Part shown: positions 10,417-19,610 of the stretch, piece by piece
How positions within the stretch are numbered: position 1 is the first letter of the stretch
Layout: every line of letters starts with the position of its first letter
Source: Saprolegnia diclina VS20
Taxonomy: Eukaryota; Oomycota; Saprolegniomycetes; Saprolegniales; Saprolegniaceae
Length of the DNA: 26,437 nt
Direction: 5' to 3'
NCBI RefSeq assembly: GCF_000281045.1
Contig: NW_008246073.1
Span: 1,201,680 to 1,228,116, forward strand
Notes under the pieces: generated by a model
The model's database searches: none
What the model saw: the letters and a program-made list of their open reading frames with translations, nothing else
Told to the model about the DNA's origin: nothing
Program-made: the position numbers and the translations under genes

Positions 10417-12557
10417 TTAGCCGAGCAATTCTGCCTTTTGCTTTTTATAATCAAAGCTCGTCGCGTCGCCGTCGTCACTGTTCTTCCGTTTCCACGGCAA
10501 CTTTGCAAACATCGCCATCGGCTTGCTCTTGCGCTGCGGCGACGCCGCGATGACAAACCCCGAAGCTTCGCGGTCGGCGAGCGGCACCAACGGCGGCGGT
10601 CCGTCCTCGGGCTTGTCGGGCGAGCCCGGCTCATACGACTCGTCGAGTGCCGGCATAGGGCCCACGATGCCAGCATTGTTGGCGTTGTTGCTGTCGTCGT
10701 TGTCTTCCTTTTCCCAGTACGCTTCGTCCTCGTCCGTCAGCATCATCGTGCGGCCGCCCGTGGTGGACGCCACCGAGACCGCGGCCATCTCTTCGGTGCT
10801 GCTGCCGTCGTCTTCGTGCGACACTTGCCGCTGGATCGCGCCAAAGAGACCGGGAAACAACGGCGTAAACTCCTTGGCGTACGTCGCGTGCACGTGTTCG
10901 AGGATCGAGACGCAGTGCTTGGCCTCGGCCGTGCCCAGAATGTCGAGCAGCGCCGAGACCACCGCGTTACAGTGGACTTTGCCGGCCTTGGTCTTCTCGG
11001 CGTGTCGGAGCAAGTCAAACACGTCTTCGAGCAGCGTACCAGAGAGCACAAACTTGGAGTAGAAAGCTTCGTTCATGCCAACGCAAGCTTTGAGACACTT
11101 GGCGGCCTTGATCTGGGCAAACTTGTCGGCCGAATGGAGCATCGCCGAGAGGAAGGTCGCGACCGGCTGCCGCGCAAAGACGTACTTGACGCGGTACCCG
11201 TGGTTGGCAATGCAGAGCGTGAGGATCTCGACGACGGTCGCGTGGAGGCCGTAGAGACTCGCGGGCGAGTTCTCCGGCAGCGTCAGAAGGTGGAAGAGCC
11301 ACGGGATGTAGCCCGTGTACACCATGCCAAGGAACTTGTCGTCCTTGCCCGGAATGACGTTGAAGAGCAGCTTGAGAATGTCGAGCACTTGGCCGCGATG
11401 CGCTTCGTGTACGTAGAGCGTCAACAAGAGGCCAAAGAGGAGCGAGTCGCCGGCTTCCCACTGCAAATAACAGCTCGCTGACGAGAGACCGACGTCGCGC
11501 GCATTGCGTTCGTCGGCCATGTACGACCGGACAATGTCGCCGCCCTGGAAGACCACGAGGCTGTGCACGAGCTCGAGCACAATCGTGCGCGTCTCGAGCG
11601 ATGCGGCGTCCGGGACGCCGAGCACGCGGGCAAAGCTCTGCAGAAGGCTCTGGCCGTTCGGCGACGTAGCAAAGAGCGCGTGGTGGAGCGAGCCAAACAC
11701 GGGGTTGACACCGGTCGTGTCGGCCTTGAACATTTGCGGCAGGCGATGCGCGAGGCCGGCGTTGCGTGCCGGCGGCTGTGTGATTTGGATGAGCCGCATG
11801 AGGTGCTGGAGCAGCCGGATCGCAGTCGCTTGCGTCGCGGGATCGGCCACGAGCGCCCACAGCGCCGAAATGTACTCGGGGTGGTTGCTAATGTACGTGA
11901 GGATGCAAATGTTGTTTTCGTTCATGAGGCATTCCATCCACATGGCGCAGCCATCCGCGAGCGTCCGTGAGAGGATGTTGTCCTTGATCGCGTCCATGCG
12001 GAAGTTCATGTGGATGGCGGCAAGCACCGACTCTTCTTGGATCGGAATCACCTACGCACATGTGTAAGGAAGATGGCATCGTCGAGGCAGTAGCTACCTG
12101 CTGGAAGCTCATGTGGCCTTCGAGGTCGGCGCGAAACGGAAGCTTTGAGAGCACGTTTGGGTTGTGTTCGAGGATACCCACAACATCGAGGAAGTACGCG
12201 TCCGAGAGCAAGAGCTGCAAGATCGGCGCGTCGCAGAGCTCGACTAGACAGAGATGGAGGTTAGCCGGCGATGGCCGACGCAAAGCGTGGCCTACGCAGT
12301 AGCTTGACGATGTGAAAGAGCATTTCGAGACTCTCATCGTCGTCCATGTCCTTGCACTGGTCGGCGACGCGGACGAGCTCCTTGACGAACTCGCCATCGT
12401 GGTCGACGACGCACTTGGTCCGCGCAGCTCGCTGCGCCGGCGAGAGCATCATGCCATGCACATCCAGCGCGGCGACGAGGGCCTCGAGCGAGTGCATGGC
12501 GGGCAGTGGCAGCGCGGGCGCGTCCTGGCTCGGGCCGTCCTCGTCCTTGGCACTCAT
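10417..12557 (-). CDS. Serine/threonine-protein phosphatase 4 regulatory subunit 3 (SMEK/PP4R3)
   Basis: Predicted 680 aa in three exons: 12557-12296, 12243-12098, 12051-10417, with introns of 52 and 46 bases ending TAG. The 2043 coding bases keep frame. The first splice yields LLLSDAYFLDVVGILEHNP, and the second joins SFQQ to VIPIQEE, both hallmark SMEK sequence (family: LLLSDEYFMDVVG and KEVIPI). The core continues with FLSAMLHSADKFAQIKAAKC and KACVGMNEAFYSKFV, helical repeats to about residue 540, then an acidic linker (DEDEAYWEKED at about 576) and a basic C-terminal patch (KLPWKRK, DYKKQK) that is a likely nuclear signal. The family targets PP4 catalytic subunit to nuclear substrates. 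Oddity: the N-terminal EVH1-like domain is absent; the protein starts MSAKDEDGPSQ only about 30 residues before the repeat domain, and the AT-rich DNA upstream shows no further exon. Confidence 0.85.
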
Positions 12558-13432
12558 CTTCCTACCAATTGCCAGTCCCCGGAACAGAGTTACGCCGGGG
12601 GACCTCCCCCCTCCTCCCTACCGTCATTAAAAGCCCAGATTTAATGTTGCATACAAATGGCCTGTACAGTAATAAAAAACGTGTTTTTATCCCACCGTTT
12701 TATTCCAATACGACATTTGTATACGACCCGAATAGTATTGCACGAGCTCGGAACAACCCGAATATTACAGGCCGCGAAGGACCCATGCCCTGTACTTGAT
12801 GTTTGTATGCAGTTGCATACCGGCCTGTGATTGGTCTGCTATTAATAACGCTCGCTCCACGCCGCGCCCTGCAACCCATCGACTAACTAACTAACGCACC
12901 GATCCCACTGCAATGATGCCCAAGGATAGGGATTGAAGGCTCTGGGATGCGAGCCATTTACGGTCGATCGACCAGAGCCCGTCGTGTCTTTGCAGGATTA
13001 CGCGGCGAGAGTGCGACAGACAGATGGTCGGAAGCCAGCGACGGCGCGAGAACGGTGTTTTTTACGCGCGTTGTTTGACTTCAAGCCGAGGTTGGAGTCG
13101 ACGCCGGTGAGACCAAGCAGCTGAGTCCGAGCCGGTTGCACCCGATAATATGCTCATGCGAAGCAGGCAGTAAGCAGATGCACAGTTTGCGTCAAGCAAC
13201 GACCGTGGTCCAGCATGAAGCGGTGGAAGCGACAACGAGAAGCGGTCGCGACTCAGATCTTAGACTGGGCACACGGGCACACACTCATTTATCACGCACC
13301 CATGCTTTTCACATGCAACGTGTAAAAATAATAGCTTGATGAATGTATGCGGGTAGATTTTCACAGCTATTTTCACACGTCTCGCCTCGTGCGCCACGAA
13401 GCGACGCCCGGATTCTTCCGGATACGATAGGA
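12558..13432. other. Intergenic region with one doubtful spliced ORF
   Basis: About 0.87 kb. The left third (12640-12830) is AT-rich and non-coding and should hold the PP4R3 promoter. ATTGG occurs at about 12834 and a CTAA tandem at 12883-12896. On + , codons 12933-13114 read as plausible protein (including PEPVVSLQDYAARVRQ) up to a GTGAGA donor; splicing to a CAG acceptor near 13167 continues an open frame to a TAA near 13323. There is no convincing ATG and no recognised family, so I do not call a gene. Confidence 0.35.
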
Positions 13433-14543
13433 ATGACCGGATACCAATTGATACGATCTTGGATGCTGGCGTGGAGCCAGGAGCGACGCCGCGAGTACGA
13501 GGACCGACTCGACTCGGCCCGCGGGGTACGTTGCGCCATCGTATGGAGCTTGCCTCATAGGCGCAGCACCGAGGTACCTACCGCGATGAGCCCCGGCGAG
13601 ACCACGACCGCCCACGCGTCTCGGCCCGTGACCCGGTTCGGCAGCCAAGCGTCTGGGCTGCTCATGGGCCTTGGCTGCTAGGGCTACGCCGACGAGCGCC
13701 ACTACCGAGCCGCCATGGAGCACGAAAAGAGGTCTTCGCCACGTACTAAGTCGGTGCGGGGAGATTTCCATGCCTCTCGCCCACACGAGCACCGCCGGGA
13801 CGACCATGCAATCCCTCGCGCCAGCGTACCTACATGATCGCGGTTGCGCAACATCCTCATGGCTTCGTAGACCAAGAACATCTCGGGCATTGCTGCGTTT
13901 CACGAAGACGAGTACGTCGGGTACTTGCAAGAGCGCCGCGAAATGAAGGCGTCGCGGCCGCCGGATCGAGGTACATGCCGTAGCCCGTGATGGCGACATG
14001 CGACGAAGCGTAGGCAAATGGAAGTGCATGGGCACGACCTTTATGGCAGACGCCGAGCACTCGTGCTTGTACGTGCCGTCTACCGACCGGGTCGTCGTGG
14101 AGCGGCAGTTCTGGACCTGGGCGGGCCGCGAGGTCATCCTTGACAAGGTTGTCTCGTCCGAGACGCCTGTTGAAACGGGAGATGACGACGAACGGCTGCC
14201 TGCCTACGACCTCGCCCCGCACCAGCAGCTCATGGGTCACGACCCGTGGACGGACATCAAACCGTTGCCGATGCCACCGAGCGTTGGGGATGGGAAGAAG
14301 GAGAGTGCAGAGGCAAAAGCAGTGGCGACTCCTCCCATGCAAGCAGACAAGCCCAAGGCAGAAGGCGACGACAAGGCAAGCAGTGCCAAGCCTGCAAACG
14401 AAAGCCGCGCGGCTGACCCCGCACCTTCAAAAGCCTCCAGCGAGCCGGCACCCAAGGACGACGCCACGCGCGCTGCGACCGAGCCGTCACCAGCAGCAGC
14501 GTTGCGCGAGCATGCAGTCGACGAGACGAAAACCACATCATAA
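13433..14543 (+). CDS. Unrecognised protein, probably four exons, low-complexity C-terminus
   Basis: Model of 288 aa: exons 13433-13525, 13682-13825, 13871-13970, 14014-14543, total 867 bases with all phases matching. The last two introns (45 and 43 bases, GTACCT...TAG and GTACAT...TAG) are convincing because they join smooth hydrophilic protein (TKNISGIAAFHEDEYVGYL, then GKWKCMGTTF). The first intron (13526-13681, 156 bases) is longer than any other here and may hide another exon. The start could instead be the in-frame ATG at 13463. The central block has CMGTTFMADAEHSC and ERQFWTWAGREVILDKVV. The last 100 residues are an Ala/Lys/Glu/Ser/Pro-rich tail. I do not recognise the family and assign no function. 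A 257-codon frame on the opposite strand is treated as a shadow. Confidence 0.5.
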
Positions 14544-14636
14544 ACCACATGACAATTATGTACAACTTCTACGAAATCTTCTATCTACTTGAATATAGTT
14601 GTCGAGTAGTTGGTGGCAAAAAAGCGTTCAACACGC

Positions 14637-14687
14637 TGATTGGTGGAAAGGTAGCGCGGGATCTCATTGGCTACCATTTCGTCCAAT
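14637..14687 (+). promoter_or_regulatory. CCAAT-box cluster before the JmjC oxygenase gene
   Basis: Three CCAAT motifs (ATTGG at 14639, ATTGG at 14666, CCAAT at 14683) lie 40-90 bases upstream of the ATG at 14726. The first is inside TGATTGGTGGAAA, a 13-mer repeated exactly at nearly the same distance before the PP2C gene. The spacing suggests a CCAAT-factor-driven promoter. Confidence 0.5.
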
Positions 14688-14725
14688 GGCCTCGTCGCTG
14701 GCAACAACTGGATACAATCACAACG

Positions 14726-16526
14726 ATGACACGGCCGAGCAACAAGCACCGCGGGTCCAAGCGCAAGGCGAGTGACGGCAACAAGCAGGCCGAGACGAAG
14801 CGCAAGGCGAATGACGGCAACAAGCAGGCCGAGGCCAAGCCCAAGGCGAAGGCACCCAAGAAGGTCGAGTCCAACACGCCGCAAGGCCGCCTCGAGGCCA
14901 TCCTTGGCATGTCCCTCGGCGCGTTCCAAGCTGAGTACTTTGAGAAGAAGCCGCTGCTGCGCAAGAACGTGTCACCGTGCGCCGGCCTCTTTAGCCGCCA
15001 AAAGCTGCTCGAAGTGCTCTCGCGCGACCCGCTCGAGTACGGCAGCGACCTCACCGTGACGCACTACAAGGTACACGCGGCACCGATTCGCGACGCCATT
15101 GATGTTAGCATTCTTGACGTAGGACAACCAGCGCGACAACTACATGCCCGAGGACCCGAACGACACGATTGCGACGTCCAAGCAAGTCGAAAAGCTCATG
15201 AAGCAAGGATACAGCGTCCAGTTTTACCAGCCGCAGCGCTACAACGACGAGCTCTGTGCTGTCAACGCATCGCTCGAGCAAACGTTTGGCTGCCTCGCCG
15301 GCGCTAGCGCGTACCTCACGCCGCCCAACGCCCAAGCCGTATGCTTATTCCTGACAGATCCATCGTACTCAGTTTAACGAATAGCTCGCGCCGCACCACG
15401 ACGACGTCGACGTGTTTGTGTTCCAGACCCAAGGCAGTAAGAACTGGAAGCTGTACGCGCCGCTCGTGCCGCTTGCTGGCGAGCACAGCGGCGACTTTAC
15501 GCAAGATATGATTGGCGAGCCGACGATGGAGCTCACGCTCAACGAAGGCGACTTGCTCTACTTCCCGCGCGGCGTCATCCACCAAGCGTACGTACATGAT
15601 CAACCTCGCCCGTCCTCTCATATGGCGCAACGGTAGGTGCACGGGCAGCACGTTCTCGACGCACGTGACCATCTCGATCTACCACCACAATTCGTGGGCC
15701 AACTTTATGGAGGTCGCGCTGCCCCGCATTGTTCGCCGCGCGTTCGAGCACGACATTGAGTTTCGCCGCGGCCTCCCCGCGAATTGGCTCTCGTTCATGG
15801 GCACGCAGTTTGACGGCGAGACCAAGGCGGCGACGCAGTTCATGTCCAAGTGCAAGAACCTCGTGGTATTTTTGTGTATTTTTTGTATTTTCTGCAATTT
15901 TTTGGGACGCGGTTCGATCCTCGCTCTAGTCGCAACTGCTCCAGCACGTTGAGATGACCGACATGCAAGAAGCCGCCGACGAAGCCGCGCTGGACTTTGT
16001 GCAGAACCGCCTTCCGCCGTGGCCGATCACCGAGCCAGCGCCGCCGACCATCTCGGCGCTCGACCCGAAGGCCAAGGTGCGCCTCCCGCACAAGGCCTAC
16101 ATGCGCCTCGTCGTGTCCGAGATGGACGGTATGGACGTTGTGACGCTGCACCACTCGCTGCACAACTGCCGCGTCCACCACATGGGCGTGTGCTCGTGCG
16201 GTGACGAGGACGAAGACGACGACGCGAATGACGAGAATGACGAGAATGACGAGAATGACGGGCAGGACAGTCATGACGGTCATGACGACAATGCAAGCGG
16301 CAGCGACGAAGACGATGACATGATGGACGAGATGGCGCCAGGTGACATGGTCAACACGGGCATTGCGTTTCCGATCGACTGCTTCCCCGTGCTCATGCAC
16401 CTGTACAAGACGTCGCCCGGCTTCTCGACGCAAGCCGACCTCGCGCAGGTCGCCGACAGCGACGCAGTGCGCGGTGTGCTCCTGCGCTTGATGGCAGAGA
16501 ACGTGCTCGACGTACAGCGCGCCTAA
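14726..16526 (+). CDS. JmjC-domain ribosomal oxygenase (NO66/MINA53 family)
   Basis: Predicted 529 aa in five exons: 14726-15070, 15123-15338, 15385-15587, 15637-15865, 15930-16526; introns of 52, 46, 49 and 64 bases all end TAG and all phases match. Family members are Fe(II)/2-oxoglutarate enzymes that hydroxylate a histidine of a ribosomal protein in the nucleolus; some are also reported as histone lysine demethylases. The N-terminus is Lys-rich with a duplicated 13-residue unit, a likely nucleolar signal. The JmjC core has the metal-binding HxD in LAPHHDDVDVF (His191, Asp193), the signature GDLLYFPRGVIHQA, and the third ligand His264 in STHVTISIYHHNSW. The C-terminal part has the helical dimer region and winged-helix-like end, interrupted by an acidic Asp/Glu/Asn stretch encoded by 9-base repeats. 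RIOX1 versus RIOX2 cannot be decided by eye. Confidence 0.9.
14765..14842. repeat. 39-base in-frame tandem duplication
   Basis: Units 14765-14803 and 14804-14842 differ at only a few bases and encode two copies of a Lys/Asp/Gly/Asn/Gln/Ala/Glu unit in the basic N-terminus of the oxygenase. The length is a multiple of three, so the frame is kept. Confidence 0.85.
16221..16256. repeat. 9-base minisatellite in coding sequence
   Basis: Four tandem copies of GACGAGAAT (the first with one change) encode Asp-Glu-Asn repeats inside an acidic insertion of the oxygenase. It is likely length-variable between strains; frame is preserved because the unit is nine bases. Confidence 0.85.
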
Positions 16527-17230
16527 GCTCCCAAAAGCGCTTCCTCGCTTTCACTTCGCCATCATTTATTGTGTTGACAAACAGACGCAACCCCACTTTG
16601 CTCACCCTTGTCGGCATGGGCGGTGGCTAGCATTTGGTTCTTGGTCGTTGGGCGTGCGTTGTAGGAATGGTCCATAACGAAGCTGGCTTGCCAACGGAGG
16701 ACGTCGCTGCAGCATGACAGGACTCGACGAGCGACTGAAGGACGATTGTGCAACTGGTAACGGTAGTACTAACGTTGGTGAGAACTGTGAGATCAAGGTA
16801 TTTCGCAGCACCTAAATGCACAGGGCTAATTGGCTTAATAAAAGTCAGACATGTGGGTCTCGCGTGTTGGCCACCAAGAAGGGCGGCGTGTTACTCGTGC
16901 CTGATGGCAGCGCCTCTGCCGCTGCCACGTGTCTAAAGCTGATGACCAGCATTTTACGGCTCGAGCGGAAATGTCGGTAGCCCTCCGAGTACGTACTCGT
17001 ACAGTGCGTAGCCCTCTGGCTTCGCATCGTTTCTTGTGCGTGTCGTTGGTGTGTCTCTAGACGGGCGACTTGCGTGGCTGGCTGAGTGGGGTATGGGTCG
17101 GGCGACTTGGTGCTTCAAGAAAGGCGCCACTTTGACTTTGAAGCCCCGATATTATCCGGACATTATACGGATAAGAGCGACCAGCCGAGCGATTGGCACA
17201 TTCGGCAGCCAACTGGAGAAGATCCGGGGC
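16527..17230. other. Intergenic region with a doubtful small spliced ORF
   Basis: About 0.7 kb between the oxygenase and the PHD-finger gene. It contains one possible two-exon + strand ORF (16714-16797 joined to 16849-16980, 71 aa), described separately, and ATTGG at 17192, 35 bases before the chosen start of the next gene. Frames on - are short and begin at GTG. Confidence 0.4.
16714..16980 (+). CDS. Possible small two-exon gene (doubtful)
   Basis: ATG at 16714 begins MTGLDERLKDDC; after 28 codons a GTATTT donor (16798) and a CAG acceptor (ending 16848) define a 51-base intron with CTAAT near its 3-prime end. The spliced frame continues 43 codons (TCGSRVLATKKGG...) to TAG at 16978. Exon phases match and the total is 71 aa. 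Against it: the acceptor is CAG rather than the usual TAG, the protein is short, and no family is recognised. Confidence 0.22.
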
Positions 17231-19576
17231 ATGGTGGACGTGGACGGCGTCTTCTCGCACTTCCAGGCGACGCCGCTCAAGCTCAAGCGCCGTGCACCGA
17301 CGGCACCGACGGTCGCGAGGCGTAGCCCGCCGCAGAACCCAGCGCCGGCGCGCCGCCAACGAGTACCGTCCAAGATGGTCGCCCGGCAGCCGTCGCGCAC
17401 CAAGCTCACCGACGGCGTCGTCGCGCCATCAAAGAAGCGGGTGCTGCCCGTGCACCCATCGTCGGCCAAGAAGCGAAAGCTACTGCTCGCGATGCCGCCG
17501 CCCGACGACGACAACGTGCCCGTCCAACAAAAGCTCGTGTTTGACACGCCACCACGCAAAGCGGCGAGAACGCACGTCGAGACCGCAGCTAACGACAATG
17601 ATACGAACGACATGCTCGCCACGGACGCAGGCTGGACGCCGCCACGACCAGAGACGCCACCTGTGCCTCACACGCCATTCCGGTCAGAGACGCCACGCCG
17701 CCCCGAGACACCGCCACGGCCAACGACGCCGCCGCGGTTGGAAGTTTTGCGCACCGCGGTAGCGCCGGCGACACAAGACACAGCATTCGAGACACCAAAG
17801 AAGTGCGCTCCACCGTCCCGCGGCCAAATCCTGTCGCCGCTCTCGTACCTTCGACTGCACTCGGCGCCAACGGATGTCAACGCGGGCCCGCCGCCTTTTT
17901 CACCCAATGTCTTTGACGAGCCGCGTCGACTCGAGCCTTCGGCGGCCTCGAGCCTATTGCCTCCGACACCGCCGCTGCCGCCCAGCGTGGTTCCTACCGT
18001 TGATCTTGGCTCTCGGTCGTCGTGCAAGCCCGCCAAACGCGAGCTCCTCGCGCCACTTCAAACCCGCCGCAGCGCCCGGCTACAGGCGGCCTCGGGCGAC
18101 GCACCACCCGATATCGAAGCGCTGACACTAGAGCGGCCATCCCACTTGCGTCGGACGCCCGGGACAAAGGTCCTCCGCTCGCGCGCACACACGGCTCTTG
18201 TCCAAGCTCACATGGACACCGCGCTCGCGAAATCACCGCCCACGACGTCGTCGACGGTCGTGGCCTTGAGCTGGGCGTCCATTCAAGAGATGTACGCGGC
18301 CAAAGTGCTTCCGAAGACCGTCTCGACGGCGCTCCATGCAGTCTTTACGTCGTGGATGCTCTGCGAAGACGTCGTTGCGACCTCCGAACCCAGTACTTCA
18401 CGCCTCGCGTTTGCTGCCTTTGACCAGTCGACGATCGACCTGCGCTACGACGTAGCTGATACTCACGGTACCTCGCTGCTTTGTATCAAAGTATCAGTCG
18501 TATGGTTTGGGACGTAGGCGCTATGCGCACGGTACCGGTGCTTTTGGCTCACTACGCGGCGCTGTACGACCAACTGCAAGCCTTGACGTTGACCCAGCAA
18601 TCGCTCCTGCGCACGGTCTTGGCGCACGTGGCGTCGGTGGCGTCGGCACCAATAACGATGGCCTCGACGCTGCTACAGCATGCGTGGACACGTGGCGCAC
18701 CGCGGCTTGTCCGTGCGGCCACCACGTACTTTGCAACCATCACAGCGCAGCCCGAGACGCTGTTACACAAGTTGGGGTCGCTCGCCGGGTCGCTCCTCCG
18801 GCATGTGCTTCGCGCCATCTTCTTGTCGTTTGACGCACGCCTCGATGCCGGCGACTCGCGCGCCCCGAGCGTCGCTCTGCCCAAGGCGCTGTACGCTCAC
18901 CACGACTTGGGGGCTGCTGTGCACCGCGCCCTCGTCGACCGTATGGCGGGAGCGCTCGACGACTACCACACAGCTCTCTGCGTTGACTTTTTGGCGACTG
19001 CATTTCAAACACTGTGGCGGTATCGGTCCGAGCCGTATTTGCAAGCGCACATTGCCGTCATGGAGAAAACCGCGGCCCGGATCGCAGCGTACGTCCTCCT
19101 GCGATAGTCGATACAAGAGGATATCGCCGTATGCTAGGCTCGGCTTGGACGACGAAGCGTACTTGGCGCCACTGGCGGCCCTTGGCACTTTTGTTGCGAC
19201 GCTCGAGAAGGAACAGCGCGCCGTCGCCAGCGTTTTGGCCCGCGCCCCGGTGCCCGAGCCGCGCGACCTCCTCTCCTGTCCCTTGCGTACGTCGACGTGC
19301 AGTTCATGTCGGTTGCGATGGCGGTGTGTTGTGTAGCGGAGAAGGAGTCGACGCCGCTCAAGACGCGCTTTGACGCGGCGAGCGGCTGCTTTGAGTGCAA
19401 GCAAGCGCTCCGCGACGACGCGATCGTCGAGTGCCGGACGTGCCACCACAAGTACCATCTCGCGTACGTTCTTGTCGACTTGCTCTCTCGTTTGATGCTG
19501 GGGATGTAGCTGCTTGTACTTGCCACTGACGTTTCGCGATCCATCGCGGCGCTACGTCTGCCCGCATTGCTTGTAG
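17231..19576 (+). CDS. Proline-rich basic protein with C-terminal PHD finger, five exons
   Basis: Predicted 716 aa: exons 17231-18467, 18518-19088, 19138-19286, 19337-19463, 19510-19576. Introns are 50, 49, 50 and 46 bases, each GTAC...TAG, and the 2151 coding bases keep frame. The frame is open upstream to a GTG and to an ATG at 17093; I chose 17231 because ATTGG lies 35 bases before it. Residues 1-330 are Pro/Thr/Ser/Arg-rich with many TP/SP sites and a basic patch AKKRKLLL, suggesting a nuclear phosphoprotein. Residues about 400-640 form an Ala/Leu-rich helical region. Residues 670-716 are a PHD-type zinc finger: CFEC, CRTC, His and Cys in HLAC, and CPHC, spacing C-x2-C-x11-C-x2-C-x4-H-x2-C-x15-C-x2-C, ending one residue before the stop. 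The last Zn ligands are completed only by splicing, which supports the model. PHD fingers usually read histone tails; the specific role is unknown. Confidence 0.75.
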
Positions 19577-19610
19577 AGGCCAATAGACTCTTATAGAAGA
19601 AGATTTGAAT

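Noticed and set aside
10438-11481. 347-codon + strand frame over PP4R3
   Set aside because: Antisense of a recognised SMEK core, with Arg/Val-rich composition and no motif.
13373-14146. 257-codon minus-strand frame
   Set aside because: The opposite strand has two clean GTAC...TAG introns joining smooth protein sequence in phase; the minus frame opens at a non-ATG codon and has no motif.
15905-15925. tRNA-like GGTTCGATCC
   Set aside because: It lies inside the 64-base intron of the oxygenase and has no T-stem pairing.
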